Source: a virus. From it: a stretch of DNA of 25,069 nt. Below, piece after piece: positions 1-6,972 of this stretch. The DNA lies in the IMG/VR virus record IMGVR_UViG_3300042465_000905, positions 1 to 25,069 of that record. The stretch is one strand, 5' to 3'. The first letter of the stretch is position 1, and the number at the start of each line of letters is the position of its first letter. Position numbers and translations under genes: made by a program. The notes below the pieces were generated by a model that was not told where the DNA came from, did not search any database, and saw only the letters and a program-made list of their open reading frames with translations.

Positions 1-42
1 AAAGTAAAAGCAAAAGTAAAACCGTATCGAAAGGTTAGCTAA
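1..42 (+). CDS. C-terminal tail of an upstream gene (partial)
   Basis: Frame 1 is open from the window edge and ends in TAA at 40-42. It encodes only 13 lysine-rich residues (KVKAKVKPYRKVS). The stop shares its last base with the ATG of the next gene (TAATG), the same coupling seen at several later junctions, which is the main reason to believe this is a real gene end. The context just before an adaptor gene would suit a capsid, portal or other head gene, but nothing in 13 residues identifies it. Confidence 0.55.
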   Translation, partial: KVKAKVKPYRKVS

Positions 43-971
43 TGGCAACGACAGGTACAAGTACTTTTAATTTAGATGTAAACGACCTCATTGAAGAGGC
101 GTTTGAGCGTTGCGGACAAGAACTTCGCACGGGATATGATTTCCGTACGGCGCGCAGAAGTCTCAATCTGTTAACCATGGAATGGGCTAACCGTGGAATT
201 AACCTTTGGACAGTAGAGCAAGGTGTTATTCCTATGGTTCAAGGGCAGGCTATGTACCCTTACCCAGCAGATACCATTGACTTTATGGATCTAACGATCC
301 GTACCAATAACGGCACATCCAATCAGATAGATATTAATATCAGCCGTATTGCAGAGCCAACCTACATGAGCATCCCAAATAAGTTAACTCAGGGAAGGCC
401 GATTCAGGTTTACGTAAATAGACAGTCTGGCCAAGAAAACCTGTCAGATAAGGTGCTGGCAGCGAACATTACTGCTACAACCACCACGATCCAATTAAGC
501 TCATTGGCCGGAATAGCATCGTCTGGGTTCATCAAAATTGACAATGAGACCATTAGCTACCCTAACGTTGATACAACCAACAATCAATTAATTAACTGCG
601 CCCGCGGTCAGAATGGCACAACGGCTACCGCCCATACCGCAGCTGCACCAATAACCATTCAGAACCTGCCATGCCTTAATGTATGGCCAACGCCAAACGC
701 TCCAGGCACCCAGTATTTGCTGGTTTATTACCGTTTACGCAGAATACAAGACGCCGGATCAGGCGTATTTACGCAAGATATTCCATTTAGATTCGTGCCG
801 TGCATGGTATCTGGGCTGGCATATCAGTTAAGCACCAAGCTGCCAAACGTAGATCCGGGCAGAATAATGATGCTTAAAACAGAATACGAGCAGCAGTTCC
901 AGTTGGCAGCAGACGAAGACCGAGATAAAGCACCAGTAAGATTCGTTCCAAGGAATTTATTCTATGCCTAA
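42..971 (+). CDS. Phage head-tail adaptor-like protein with an inserted beta domain
   Basis: A 309-aa protein resembling adaptor/tail-accessory proteins that sit under the portal of short-tailed phages. Residues 10-130 hold a helical start (DLIEEAFERCG, then RRSLNLLTMEWANRG) followed by the WTVEQ...YPYP segment typical of this family. Residues 212-300 hold the matching C-terminal part (LNVWPTP, YYRLRRIQDAG, PFRFVPCMVSGLAYQL). Between these halves, residues about 138-208 form an extra domain with the pattern SGFIKIDNETISY...CARGQNGTTATAH, which I do not expect in the shortest family members. A related domain occurs in the nozzle-like protein encoded at 15713. The start overlaps the upstream stop as TAATG. 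Family assignment is from memory; the exact position in the particle is inferred. Confidence 0.7.
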   Translation: MATTGTSTFNLDVNDLIEEAFERCGQELRTGYDFRTARRSLNLLTMEWANRGINLWTVEQGVIPMVQGQAMYPYPADTIDFMDLTIRTNNGTSNQIDINISRIAEPTYMSIPNKLTQGRPIQVYVNRQSGQENLSDKVLAANITATTTTIQLSSLAGIASSGFIKIDNETISYPNVDTTNNQLINCARGQNGTTATAHTAAAPITIQNLPCLNVWPTPNAPGTQYLLVYYRLRRIQDAGSGVFTQDIPFRFVPCMVSGLAYQLSTKLPNVDPGRIMMLKTEYEQQFQLAADEDRDKAPVRFVPRNLFYA

Positions 972-1389
972 TCAGTTTGCATCTGGCAAACACTCCATTG
1001 CCGAATGTGATCGTTGCGGACAAAGATATAAATTAAAGGAGTTAAAGACGCAAACGGTAAAGACAAAACCTTTTAAAATAAAGGTTTGTCCTACCTGCTG
1101 GGACCCAGATCAACCGCAGCTGCAGTTGGGTATGTATCCAGTCAATGACCCACAGGGAGTACGGGATCCGCGGCCGGATATAAGCTACATACAGTCTGGT
1201 AACAGCGGATTGCAGATTAATTTAACCGGTATTGGGCCAAATGGATTTGGGAACCCAGAGCTGGGAAGTAGGATTTTTCAATGGGGCTGGAACCCTGTTG
1301 GCGGAGCAAGGTTATTTGACAGCGTTTTAACCCCAAATGACTTGATAGGCAACACACAACTTGGTACAGTAACAGTAGATATAACTTAA
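964..1389 (+). CDS. Zinc-ribbon phage protein of unknown function
   Basis: A 141-aa protein that overlaps the end of the adaptor gene by 8 nt. The N-terminal third has two CxxC pairs (Cys15/Cys18 and Cys42/Cys45) separated by 23 residues, a likely zinc ribbon. The spacer is strongly basic. The remainder is Gly/Pro/Asn-rich with a GNPELGSRIFQWGWNPVGG segment and no recognised catalytic motif. AAGGA about 10 nt before the ATG can act as ribosome-binding site. Its place between two adaptor-like genes suggests a head-completion or virion role, but this is inference. Confidence 0.75.
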   Translation: MPNQFASGKHSIAECDRCGQRYKLKELKTQTVKTKPFKIKVCPTCWDPDQPQLQLGMYPVNDPQGVRDPRPDISYIQSGNSGLQINLTGIGPNGFGNPELGSRIFQWGWNPVGGARLFDSVLTPNDLIGNTQLGTVTVDIT

Positions 1390-1398
1390 GGAGCTAAT

Positions 1399-1584
1399 AT
1401 GAGCTACAAAAAAGGTGCAGATGGCATCACCAAAAAGGGTAAAACCGATGCAAAAGTCTACCCAAATGAGGGTCCAAAAGTAATGGGTCGTGACGGTGGC
1501 AAAAAATCTGCTGGTGTGACAAACGCAAATCTGAAGTCAATGGGTCGTAATATGGCTCGTGCAGCTAATCAACGAGGTCGATAA
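1399..1584 (+). CDS. Small basic protein, unknown
   Basis: A 61-aa Lys/Arg/Gly-rich protein with no membrane segment and no recognised domain. A good ribosome-binding site (AAGGAG) precedes the ATG and the TAA overlaps the next ATG as TAATG, so it is expressed with its neighbours. The C-terminus (SMGRNMARAANQRGR) could bind nucleic acid, or be an internal virion peptide. Similar small basic proteins are common beside adaptor genes of uncultured aquatic phages (from memory). Function unknown. Confidence 0.7.
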   Translation: MSYKKGADGITKKGKTDAKVYPNEGPKVMGRDGGKKSAGVTNANLKSMGRNMARAANQRGR

Positions 1585-1844
1585 TGGCTAAATATTCTAT
1601 GAAAAAGAATGGTAAAGAAGTGGGACCTGCTGAAGTATATGCAGAGCCACATACCATGTCTGGCAAGAAAGTCACCACCGCAGAAAGCGCTGTAGTCAAA
1701 AAAGGCAACGGCGTAGATGGCGTAAAGATGTCAGTAGGTGGTTATTCTAAGAGCCAAAACAGTGAAGTTAAAACATCAGGCATCAAGATTCGCGGTACTG
1801 GTGCAGCAACTAAAGGTGTGATGGCCAGGGGGCCAATGGCGTAA
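1584..1844 (+). CDS. Small basic protein with a GIKIRGTGAATKG motif
   Basis: An 86-aa Lys/Gly-rich protein. The C-terminal motif GIKIRGTGAATKGVMARGPMA-like segment (residues about 66-86) is one I have seen repeatedly in uncultured phage genomes near adaptor genes, without a known function. It is coupled at both ends by TAATG overlaps (1584 and 1844). It may be a second small virion or DNA-associated protein paired with the 61-aa one upstream. No catalytic residues, signal peptide or membrane segment is visible. Confidence 0.7.
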   Translation: MAKYSMKKNGKEVGPAEVYAEPHTMSGKKVTTAESAVVKKGNGVDGVKMSVGGYSKSQNSEVKTSGIKIRGTGAATKGVMARGPMA

Positions 1845-2536
1845 TGAATTACAACGAGCTTTTTGCGCAGATCCAGTCGTATACGGAGAACCAATTCCCG
1901 CCAATGATATTGGCTAACGGGAGTTCTGTATCTGTTACGACCCAGATCAACACGTTTATTGAGCAGGCAGAGCGCCGTATATATAACACGGTGCAAATCC
2001 CTTCTTTGCGCAAAAACGTTACTGGTACCTGTACAGCCAGCAACAAGTACTTAGCCTGCCCAAATGACTACCTATCCAGTTTTTCATTAGCGGTGATTGA
2101 CACCGTTACTGGGGAATATGAGTACCTACTTAACAAAGATGTTAACTTTATTCGGCAGGCATATCCAAGCCCTACGGCTACTGGCAAACCGCGGTACTAC
2201 GCTTTATTTGGCTCACGGTTAAATGATCCAAACGAGCTTACTTTTATTCTTGGGCCTACCCCAGACTTAAGCTACAGCGCAGAGCTTCACTACTTCTATT
2301 ACCCAGAATCTATCGTTACTGCTGGTAATTCTTGGCTTGGTGACAATTACAGTCCTGTTTTGTTGTATGGCTCTCTTGTTGAGGCTTACACCTACATGAA
2401 GGGTGAAACAGATATGCTTTTAGCGTATAACACCAAGTACAATGAGGCAATGCAGCAGTTAAATCGTTTGGGAACTGGCCTTGAGCGTGGTGATGCTTAC
2501 AGGGACGGACAAGCAAAAATCAAGGTTAATCCTTAA
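1844..2536 (+). CDS. Phage adaptor protein (SU10-adaptor-like)
   Basis: A 230-aa protein of the phage adaptor/head-tail connector type. It starts with a helical stretch (FIEQAERRIYNTVQIPSLR), followed by a short beta region (YLACPNDYLSSFSLAVID) and the GKPRYYALFGSRL...FILGPTPD segment typical of these proteins, then YYFYYPESI-like strands and a C-terminal helical region containing YGSLVEAYTYMKGE. Length fits the family. It is translationally linked to the upstream small gene by TAATG. Together with the 309-aa protein it gives two adaptor-class proteins, consistent with a stacked short-tail connector. Family call is from memory; stoichiometry and position are inferred. Confidence 0.72.
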   Translation: MNYNELFAQIQSYTENQFPPMILANGSSVSVTTQINTFIEQAERRIYNTVQIPSLRKNVTGTCTASNKYLACPNDYLSSFSLAVIDTVTGEYEYLLNKDVNFIRQAYPSPTATGKPRYYALFGSRLNDPNELTFILGPTPDLSYSAELHYFYYPESIVTAGNSWLGDNYSPVLLYGSLVEAYTYMKGETDMLLAYNTKYNEAMQQLNRLGTGLERGDAYRDGQAKIKVNP

Positions 2537-2555
2537 ACTTTACTAGGAGCAAAAA

Positions 2556-2981
2556 ATGGCAATTACCCAAGCAATGTGTGACTCGTTCAAGGTAGAACTC
2601 CTGAACGGCGCACAGAATTTTTCAGCCGACACATACAAGATTGCACTCTATACCAGTGCTGCAACCCTAAGCAACGCGACTACCGCGTACACAACCTCAA
2701 ACGAAGTTGCAAACGGTGGCGGATACACAACGGGTGGAAATGTACTGGTTGTTTCACAGACCCCGACTAGCACAGGCAACGTAGCGTTTATCTCGTTTGC
2801 CAATAGCACTTGGGCAAATGCAACAATTACTGCAGCTGGCGCTTTGATTTATAACAACAGTCAAGCAAACTCTGCTGTAGCGTCCCTGAGCTTTGGTGGT
2901 GACAAGACCAGCACTGCAGGTACTTTTGCTGTTATTTTCCCAACGCCAGACGCAACCAGCGCAATTATTCGCATCGCTTAA
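2556..2981 (+). CDS. Conserved phage structural protein (fibre-associated)
   Basis: A 141-aa beta-rich, Ala/Thr/Asn-rich protein of a family common in aquatic phage genomes. Recognisable features are FKVELLNGAQNFSADTYKIA near the start, the central NEVANGGGYTTGG, and the C-terminal ALIYN...LSFGGDKTSTAGTF. AGGAG precedes the ATG. It opens the fibre block, directly before the large fibre gene, so a fibre base, connector or decoration role is plausible. No experimental function is known to me. Confidence 0.7.
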   Translation: MAITQAMCDSFKVELLNGAQNFSADTYKIALYTSAATLSNATTAYTTSNEVANGGGYTTGGNVLVVSQTPTSTGNVAFISFANSTWANATITAAGALIYNNSQANSAVASLSFGGDKTSTAGTFAVIFPTPDATSAIIRIA

Positions 2982-2994
2982 TCAGGAGCTGTAA

Positions 2995-4938
2995 ATGGCT
3001 CTTGTACTAAAAGACCGGGTAAAAGAAGGTACTACTACTAGTGGTACAGGTACTGTCGTCCTCAACGGGGCGGCTACTGGATACCAGTCTTTTGCCGTCA
3101 TTGGTAACGCCAACACTACGTACTACACTATTGCTGGTGGCAGTGACTACGAAGTCGGTATCGGCACGTACTATTCTGGCAATACATCTTTGTCCAGAGA
3201 TACTATTCTTGCGTCTAGCAATGCCAACGCCGCAGTAACTCTTTCGGGTACGTATGATGTATTTGTAACCTACCCTGCTGAGGTAGCTGTATATTTAGAT
3301 GGTGGCAATGCGGTATTTGCCAACGGCTCTTCTAATGTTACCTTTTCAGCAATTAATGTAAGCACCGCCACAATCAATACGGTTACGCTGACAAACGGCA
3401 CGATTAGCGCACAGCCAAACGCAGCTACCGATATTGTCAATAAGACCTATGTTGATGGTCTTGTGGCTTCGGGTATTCATTTCCACCAGCCAGTCCGAGT
3501 CGAATCTCCTACTGCCCTAGTTGCGGTATATAACCAGCCAAACGGTGCTGGTAATGGGGTAGGCGCTACCTTAACAAACAGTGGTGCAAACGTATCCCTT
3601 GTTGTTGACGGCGTATCTGTAGCAAACACCAACCGAGTTCTCATTTATACCCAATCAAATGCTGTACAAAACGGGGTGTATGTCGTTTCAGATATTGGTT
3701 CTAACGTAACCAGCTGGATCCTGACCCGCTCTGACGACACGAATACTTACGGATTAACCAGCCCAAACACCTTGGGTGAGGGTTCTACGTTCTTCGTTCA
3801 AGAGGGTGATACAGGCGCAGGCGAGACATATACCTGCAATACACCAGGCGTTATTACGTTTGGCACAAGCAATATTACGTTTACTCAGATTAGTTCAGCG
3901 CAGATTTATTCTGCAGGAACAGGCTTATCGCTTAATAACACCACATTTAGCATATCGAATACCGCAGTTACCGCTGGTACGTATGGTGATGCAGGAAACG
4001 TTTCGACTATTACAGTCAACGCCCAAGGTCAGTTAACTAACGCCGTAAATACAGCAATTGTTATTCCAAGCTCATCCGTTACTGGCTTGGGAACCATGGC
4101 ATTGCAGAATGCCACAACAGTCGCTATTACCGGCGGTTCAATCAACGGTACTCTAATTGGTAACGCAACAGCATCATCTGGCGCATTTACGACTTTATCG
4201 GCCTCTAGTAATGTCACCGGTGTAGGCTTTGCAAACTTCCTCAACGCTCCTCCGACTATCGGCGGGGTAACGGCAAACACAGGCGCATTTACCAGTCTTA
4301 GCGCATCAGGAACCCTAACCGCTTCAGCAAACGTAGTAATAAGCCAGCTAACAGGATTCCTGTACGGTAATAACACCAGCCCCGTAACGGCCAGCACGAC
4401 TATTCCAAGTTCAGCGGTGACTGGTTTTGGCACAATGGCAGAGCAAAACGCCAATAACGTAGCTATTACAGGCGGAGCGATTAACGGAACCCTGATTGGT
4501 AACTCTACCGCAGCGGCGATTACTGGTACTACGATTACCGCAAGCACAGTGTTTTCAGGATCAGGCGCTAGTCTTTCTGCCTTAAACGGCTCAAACATTA
4601 CCAGCGGAACAATTGCGGTTGGCGTAGGCGGCACAGGTATTGGAGCTTTGACCAACAATAATGTCATTCTAGGAAACGGCTCTAACGCTGTTAAGTTCGT
4701 AGCCCCAGGCACGGCTGGAAACGTATTGGTATCTGACGGCACTACATGGACATCAAACACGGCCCCATCGTCTGGCGCCTTGGCTGCAGGTAACAACTCA
4801 ATTATTATTAACAACGTGAACATTACGGCAAACGCTACAATTGCTGCGGGGCAAAACGGCTTCTCAGTAGGTCCAGTTACAACAGCAAACGGCGTATCGG
4901 TAACGGTTGCAAGCGGACAACAGTGGGTGGTGATATGA
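2995..4938 (+). CDS. Large modular tail fibre protein
   Basis: A 647-aa Ala/Asn/Thr/Ser-rich beta protein. Residues 1-100 are an N-terminal fibre-attachment module (MALVLKDRVKE, GSDYEVGIGTY, VFVTYPAE). Residues about 145-155 carry ATDIVNKTYVDG, a typical fibre joint. Residues about 160-300 are a beta domain of fibre type (NRVLIYTQ...NGVYVV, WILTRSDDTNTY). Residues 358-390 and 471-503 are two copies of a 33-residue tail-fibre repeat, and residues about 540-600 hold GGTGI...NNVILGNGSNAVKFVAPG...GNVLVSDG, a widespread fibre end module. AGGAG precedes the start. The stop TGA lies inside the ATGA that starts the next gene. It probably forms a trimeric receptor-binding or branching fibre. Confidence 0.8.
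   Translation: MALVLKDRVKEGTTTSGTGTVVLNGAATGYQSFAVIGNANTTYYTIAGGSDYEVGIGTYYSGNTSLSRDTILASSNANAAVTLSGTYDVFVTYPAEVAVYLDGGNAVFANGSSNVTFSAINVSTATINTVTLTNGTISAQPNAATDIVNKTYVDGLVASGIHFHQPVRVESPTALVAVYNQPNGAGNGVGATLTNSGANVSLVVDGVSVANTNRVLIYTQSNAVQNGVYVVSDIGSNVTSWILTRSDDTNTYGLTSPNTLGEGSTFFVQEGDTGAGETYTCNTPGVITFGTSNITFTQISSAQIYSAGTGLSLNNTTFSISNTAVTAGTYGDAGNVSTITVNAQGQLTNAVNTAIVIPSSSVTGLGTMALQNATTVAITGGSINGTLIGNATASSGAFTTLSASSNVTGVGFANFLNAPPTIGGVTANTGAFTSLSASGTLTASANVVISQLTGFLYGNNTSPVTASTTIPSSAVTGFGTMAEQNANNVAITGGAINGTLIGNSTAAAITGTTITASTVFSGSGASLSALNGSNITSGTIAVGVGGTGIGALTNNNVILGNGSNAVKFVAPGTAGNVLVSDGTTWTSNTAPSSGALAAGNNSIIINNVNITANATIAAGQNGFSVGPVTTANGVSVTVASGQQWVVI
4066..4503 (+). repeat. Two 33-residue tail-fibre repeats in the large fibre gene
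   Basis: The segments 4066-4164 and 4405-4503 encode two 33-residue units that agree at 27 positions, each centred on GTMA.QNA..VAITGG. They start exactly 339 nt (113 codons) apart. Third-position differences are frequent, so the units are old at DNA level while the protein pattern is kept. Such repeats are typical of trimeric phage fibre shafts. Confidence 0.75.
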
Positions 4939-5144
4939 GTACCATAACAGCAGGAAATACAGTAACTACAGCCATCACTATTACTGGTGATACGACTGGT
5001 AATTTAACGCTTTCTGCAAATGCCACTGGTACTGTTATTCTTACACGCCCATTACAATTTTCAGACGGAACAACACAAGCTACCGCAGCAGCAGTTTCTG
5101 GTGGTTTAAATGTAACGCTACAACAATCTTACGGAGGTTTTTAA
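4935..5144 (+). CDS. Small fibre-type protein carrying the DGTTQATA motif
   Basis: A 69-aa protein if started at the ATG at 4935, which overlaps the upstream TGA by ATGA. A GTG at 4923 in the same frame would add four residues but is less likely. The sequence is a short beta-rich fibre module (TITGDTTGNLTLSANATG) followed by LQFSDGTTQATAA, a motif often found at the heads of phage fibre proteins and repeated near the N-terminus of the adhesin encoded at 6973. It may be a stand-alone fibre adaptor or the remnant of a longer fibre. A GGAGG site inside its 3' end serves the next gene. Confidence 0.6.
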   Translation: MSTITAGNTVTTAITITGDTTGNLTLSANATGTVILTRPLQFSDGTTQATAAAVSGGLNVTLQQSYGGF

Positions 5145-5546
5145 ATGCCAGCAGGTACATCCCCAATTTTCCCGCAAGTGCCAAGTATTGGCATAGCCAG
5201 CCTTGTTTCTAATACAGCAGTCACTTCACGTTCAGTAATTGTTGGAACTACTGGTCTTACCCAATTAACCCCTAATTCAACAAACGGCACAAGAATTGAC
5301 TTTATTGAGGTTCAGGGTCAAGGAACTACTGTAGCAACAATTATTAACGTTTGGTTAAATGACGGTACTAACTCATACTTAGTTGAAGAGATTTCTTTGC
5401 CAGCAGCTACAGCCAATACAACGGTTGTTGCCTCAAGTAATACTATTGCTTTTACAAAGTTAACTCTTCCCCCCACTAATCGTTTGTTTGTGTCTCAGCA
5501 AGTATCGGCTAACGTAACCGTATTTGCATTTGGTGGAACCTACTAA
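5145..5546 (+). CDS. Beta-rich structural protein, probable virion component
   Basis: A 133-aa protein starting directly after the previous stop (TAA then ATG) with GGAGG upstream. Short beta strands alternate with Thr/Asn-rich turns (TRIDFIEVQGQGTTVATI, INVWLNDGTNSYLVEEI). The pattern resembles small phage surface or head/fibre decoration proteins commonly seen in aquatic phages, in which a strand-rich domain ends near a FVSQ...VTVFAFGG tail. No catalytic motif. Context in the fibre block supports a virion role. Confidence 0.62.
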   Translation: MPAGTSPIFPQVPSIGIASLVSNTAVTSRSVIVGTTGLTQLTPNSTNGTRIDFIEVQGQGTTVATIINVWLNDGTNSYLVEEISLPAATANTTVVASSNTIAFTKLTLPPTNRLFVSQQVSANVTVFAFGGTY

Positions 5547-5548
5547 AA

Positions 5549-6568
5549 ATGCCTTTCAATAAGTCATTCAAACAAGATGCCGTTATTACCCCACAAACGG
5601 GGATAACGGATCTTTCTCAATCTACTGGTGGATTAATTGTGCCTACAGGCAATACCGCACAACGCCCTACCAATGCAGTAGCAGGGACTTTTAGATATAA
5701 CAATCAAACTAATCAAACTGAAGTTTATTCAGGTCTTTCTTGGATAGCTATTACTTCTCAAATTTATGCTATAGATTACATAATAGTAGCTGGTGGTGGT
5801 TCTGGTGGTTTTTCCAGTGGATATGAAAAAGGCGGTGGCGGTGGTGCAGGTGGTTACCTAACCGCATCTTCAGTTAGTGTTACGGGCGGGACTGCATACA
5901 CAATTACCGTAGGCGCAGGGGGCGCTCAACCAGCAAGCGCTGGGCAAGGTAGCCCAGGAAGCAACTCTTCAATATTGACAGTAAATACCGCAGTTGGTGG
6001 TGGACGAGGTGGATCTGGTAGCACCGCTGGTCAGGCTGGAGGTTCTGGCGGTGGAGGCTCTGCTTGGGCTCCTGGTGTTGTAGCTGGAGGCGCTGGAACC
6101 TCAGGTCAAGGTAGTGCTGGCGGTAATGGTGTTGCAGATGCTGGAAGCGGAACTGGAACAGGAGCTGGTGGTGGCGGTGGAAAAAGCTCTGTTGGTGGTA
6201 ACGCATCCCTTAACACGGGCGGAAACGGTGGAGCAGGATTAGCTGATACATGGACTGGTGGATCAAGAACTCTTGCTGGCGGTGGTGGTGGTGCTGGATC
6301 AACTGCTGGTTCAGGCGGAGCAGGTGGTGGTGGGGCTGGAGGGGCAGGCACTTCAGGCGCTGCAGGAACTGCAGGAACTGTTAATACAGGTGGTGGTGGA
6401 GGCGGTGGGACCTATGGCGAGCCTAGTGGAGGTGCTGGCGGCGCTGGTGGTTCTGGAATTGTAGTTATACGTTATCTTGGATCTCAAGCTGGAACTGGCG
6501 GTACAGTAACCTCATCAGGTGGTTATACAATTCATACTTTCACTTCTAGTGGAACTTATACGGCTTAA
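5549..6568 (+). CDS. Glycine-rich adhesin-like tail protein (paralogue 1)
   Basis: A 339-aa protein, first of five glycine-rich paralogues. Residues 30-67 are the AQRP module (PTGNTAQRP ... FRYNNQT ... EVYSGLSW). From residue 75 a YIIVAGGGSGG strand leads into about 225 residues of glycine runs broken by short variable loops. Residues 303-339 are the family's closing segment (GIVVIRY, GTGGTVTS, IHTFTSSGTYTA). Glycine-rich arrays of this type are known from phage adhesins such as gp38 of T-even phages, where the loops between polyglycine helices bind receptors; relatedness here is by design, not proven homology. It has the shortest N-terminal part of the five. Confidence 0.75.
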   Translation: MPFNKSFKQDAVITPQTGITDLSQSTGGLIVPTGNTAQRPTNAVAGTFRYNNQTNQTEVYSGLSWIAITSQIYAIDYIIVAGGGSGGFSSGYEKGGGGGAGGYLTASSVSVTGGTAYTITVGAGGAQPASAGQGSPGSNSSILTVNTAVGGGRGGSGSTAGQAGGSGGGGSAWAPGVVAGGAGTSGQGSAGGNGVADAGSGTGTGAGGGGGKSSVGGNASLNTGGNGGAGLADTWTGGSRTLAGGGGGAGSTAGSGGAGGGGAGGAGTSGAAGTAGTVNTGGGGGGGTYGEPSGGAGGAGGSGIVVIRYLGSQAGTGGTVTSSGGYTIHTFTSSGTYTA

Positions 6569-6582
6569 CAAAGGAGATTTAA

Positions 6583-6963
6583 ATGGGACATTTTGCCAAA
6601 ATTGTAGACGGTAAAGTAACGCAAGTTATCGTAGCCGAAAAAGAATTTTTTGATACATTTGTAGATAGCTCGCCAGGTCAATGGTTACGCACGTCTTATA
6701 ACATGCGTGGTGGCGTTCATTACGAGCCAAATAGCGATACGCCTAAAGCCGACCAATCACAAGCTCTGCGTAAGAACTATGCTGGTATAGGTTATTCGTA
6801 TGACCCAGTACGTGATGCGTTTATCCCACCACAACCGTTTAATTCATGGTTACTAGACGAGCAGACCTGCTTATGGAACGCCCCGACACCAATGCCAGCA
6901 GACGGCAAGGTTTACGAATGGGATGAGCCAACGGTATCGTGGAAAGAAGTAGTAGCCGCTTAA
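6583..6963 (+). CDS. Conserved 126-aa phage protein of cyanophage type
   Basis: A 126-aa protein beginning MGHFAKIVDGKVTQVIVAEKE. The pattern GQWLRTSYNMRGGVHY, then GIGYSYDPVRDAFIPPQPF, then SWLLDEQTCLWNAP and YEWDE matches a family I recognise as very widespread in marine T4-like cyanophages and pelagic phages, where it has no assigned function. AAAGGAG precedes the start. It interrupts the adhesin array, between paralogues 1 and 2, which hints at a role in fibre or adhesin assembly, but this is inference only. Soluble, with no signal peptide. Confidence 0.75.
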   Translation: MGHFAKIVDGKVTQVIVAEKEFFDTFVDSSPGQWLRTSYNMRGGVHYEPNSDTPKADQSQALRKNYAGIGYSYDPVRDAFIPPQPFNSWLLDEQTCLWNAPTPMPADGKVYEWDEPTVSWKEVVAA

Positions 6964-6972
6964 GGACTAAAA

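Noticed and set aside
4029-4823. Long minus-strand open frame (264 codons) opposite the large fibre gene
   Set aside because: It is the complement of a well-supported fibre frame with repeat structure; the translation is Pro/Val/Leu-rich without domain features, typical of a shadow frame.
4923-4934. GTG start for the small fibre protein
   Set aside because: The ATG at 4935 overlaps the upstream stop by ATGA, as at several other junctions of this operon, and is the more likely start.
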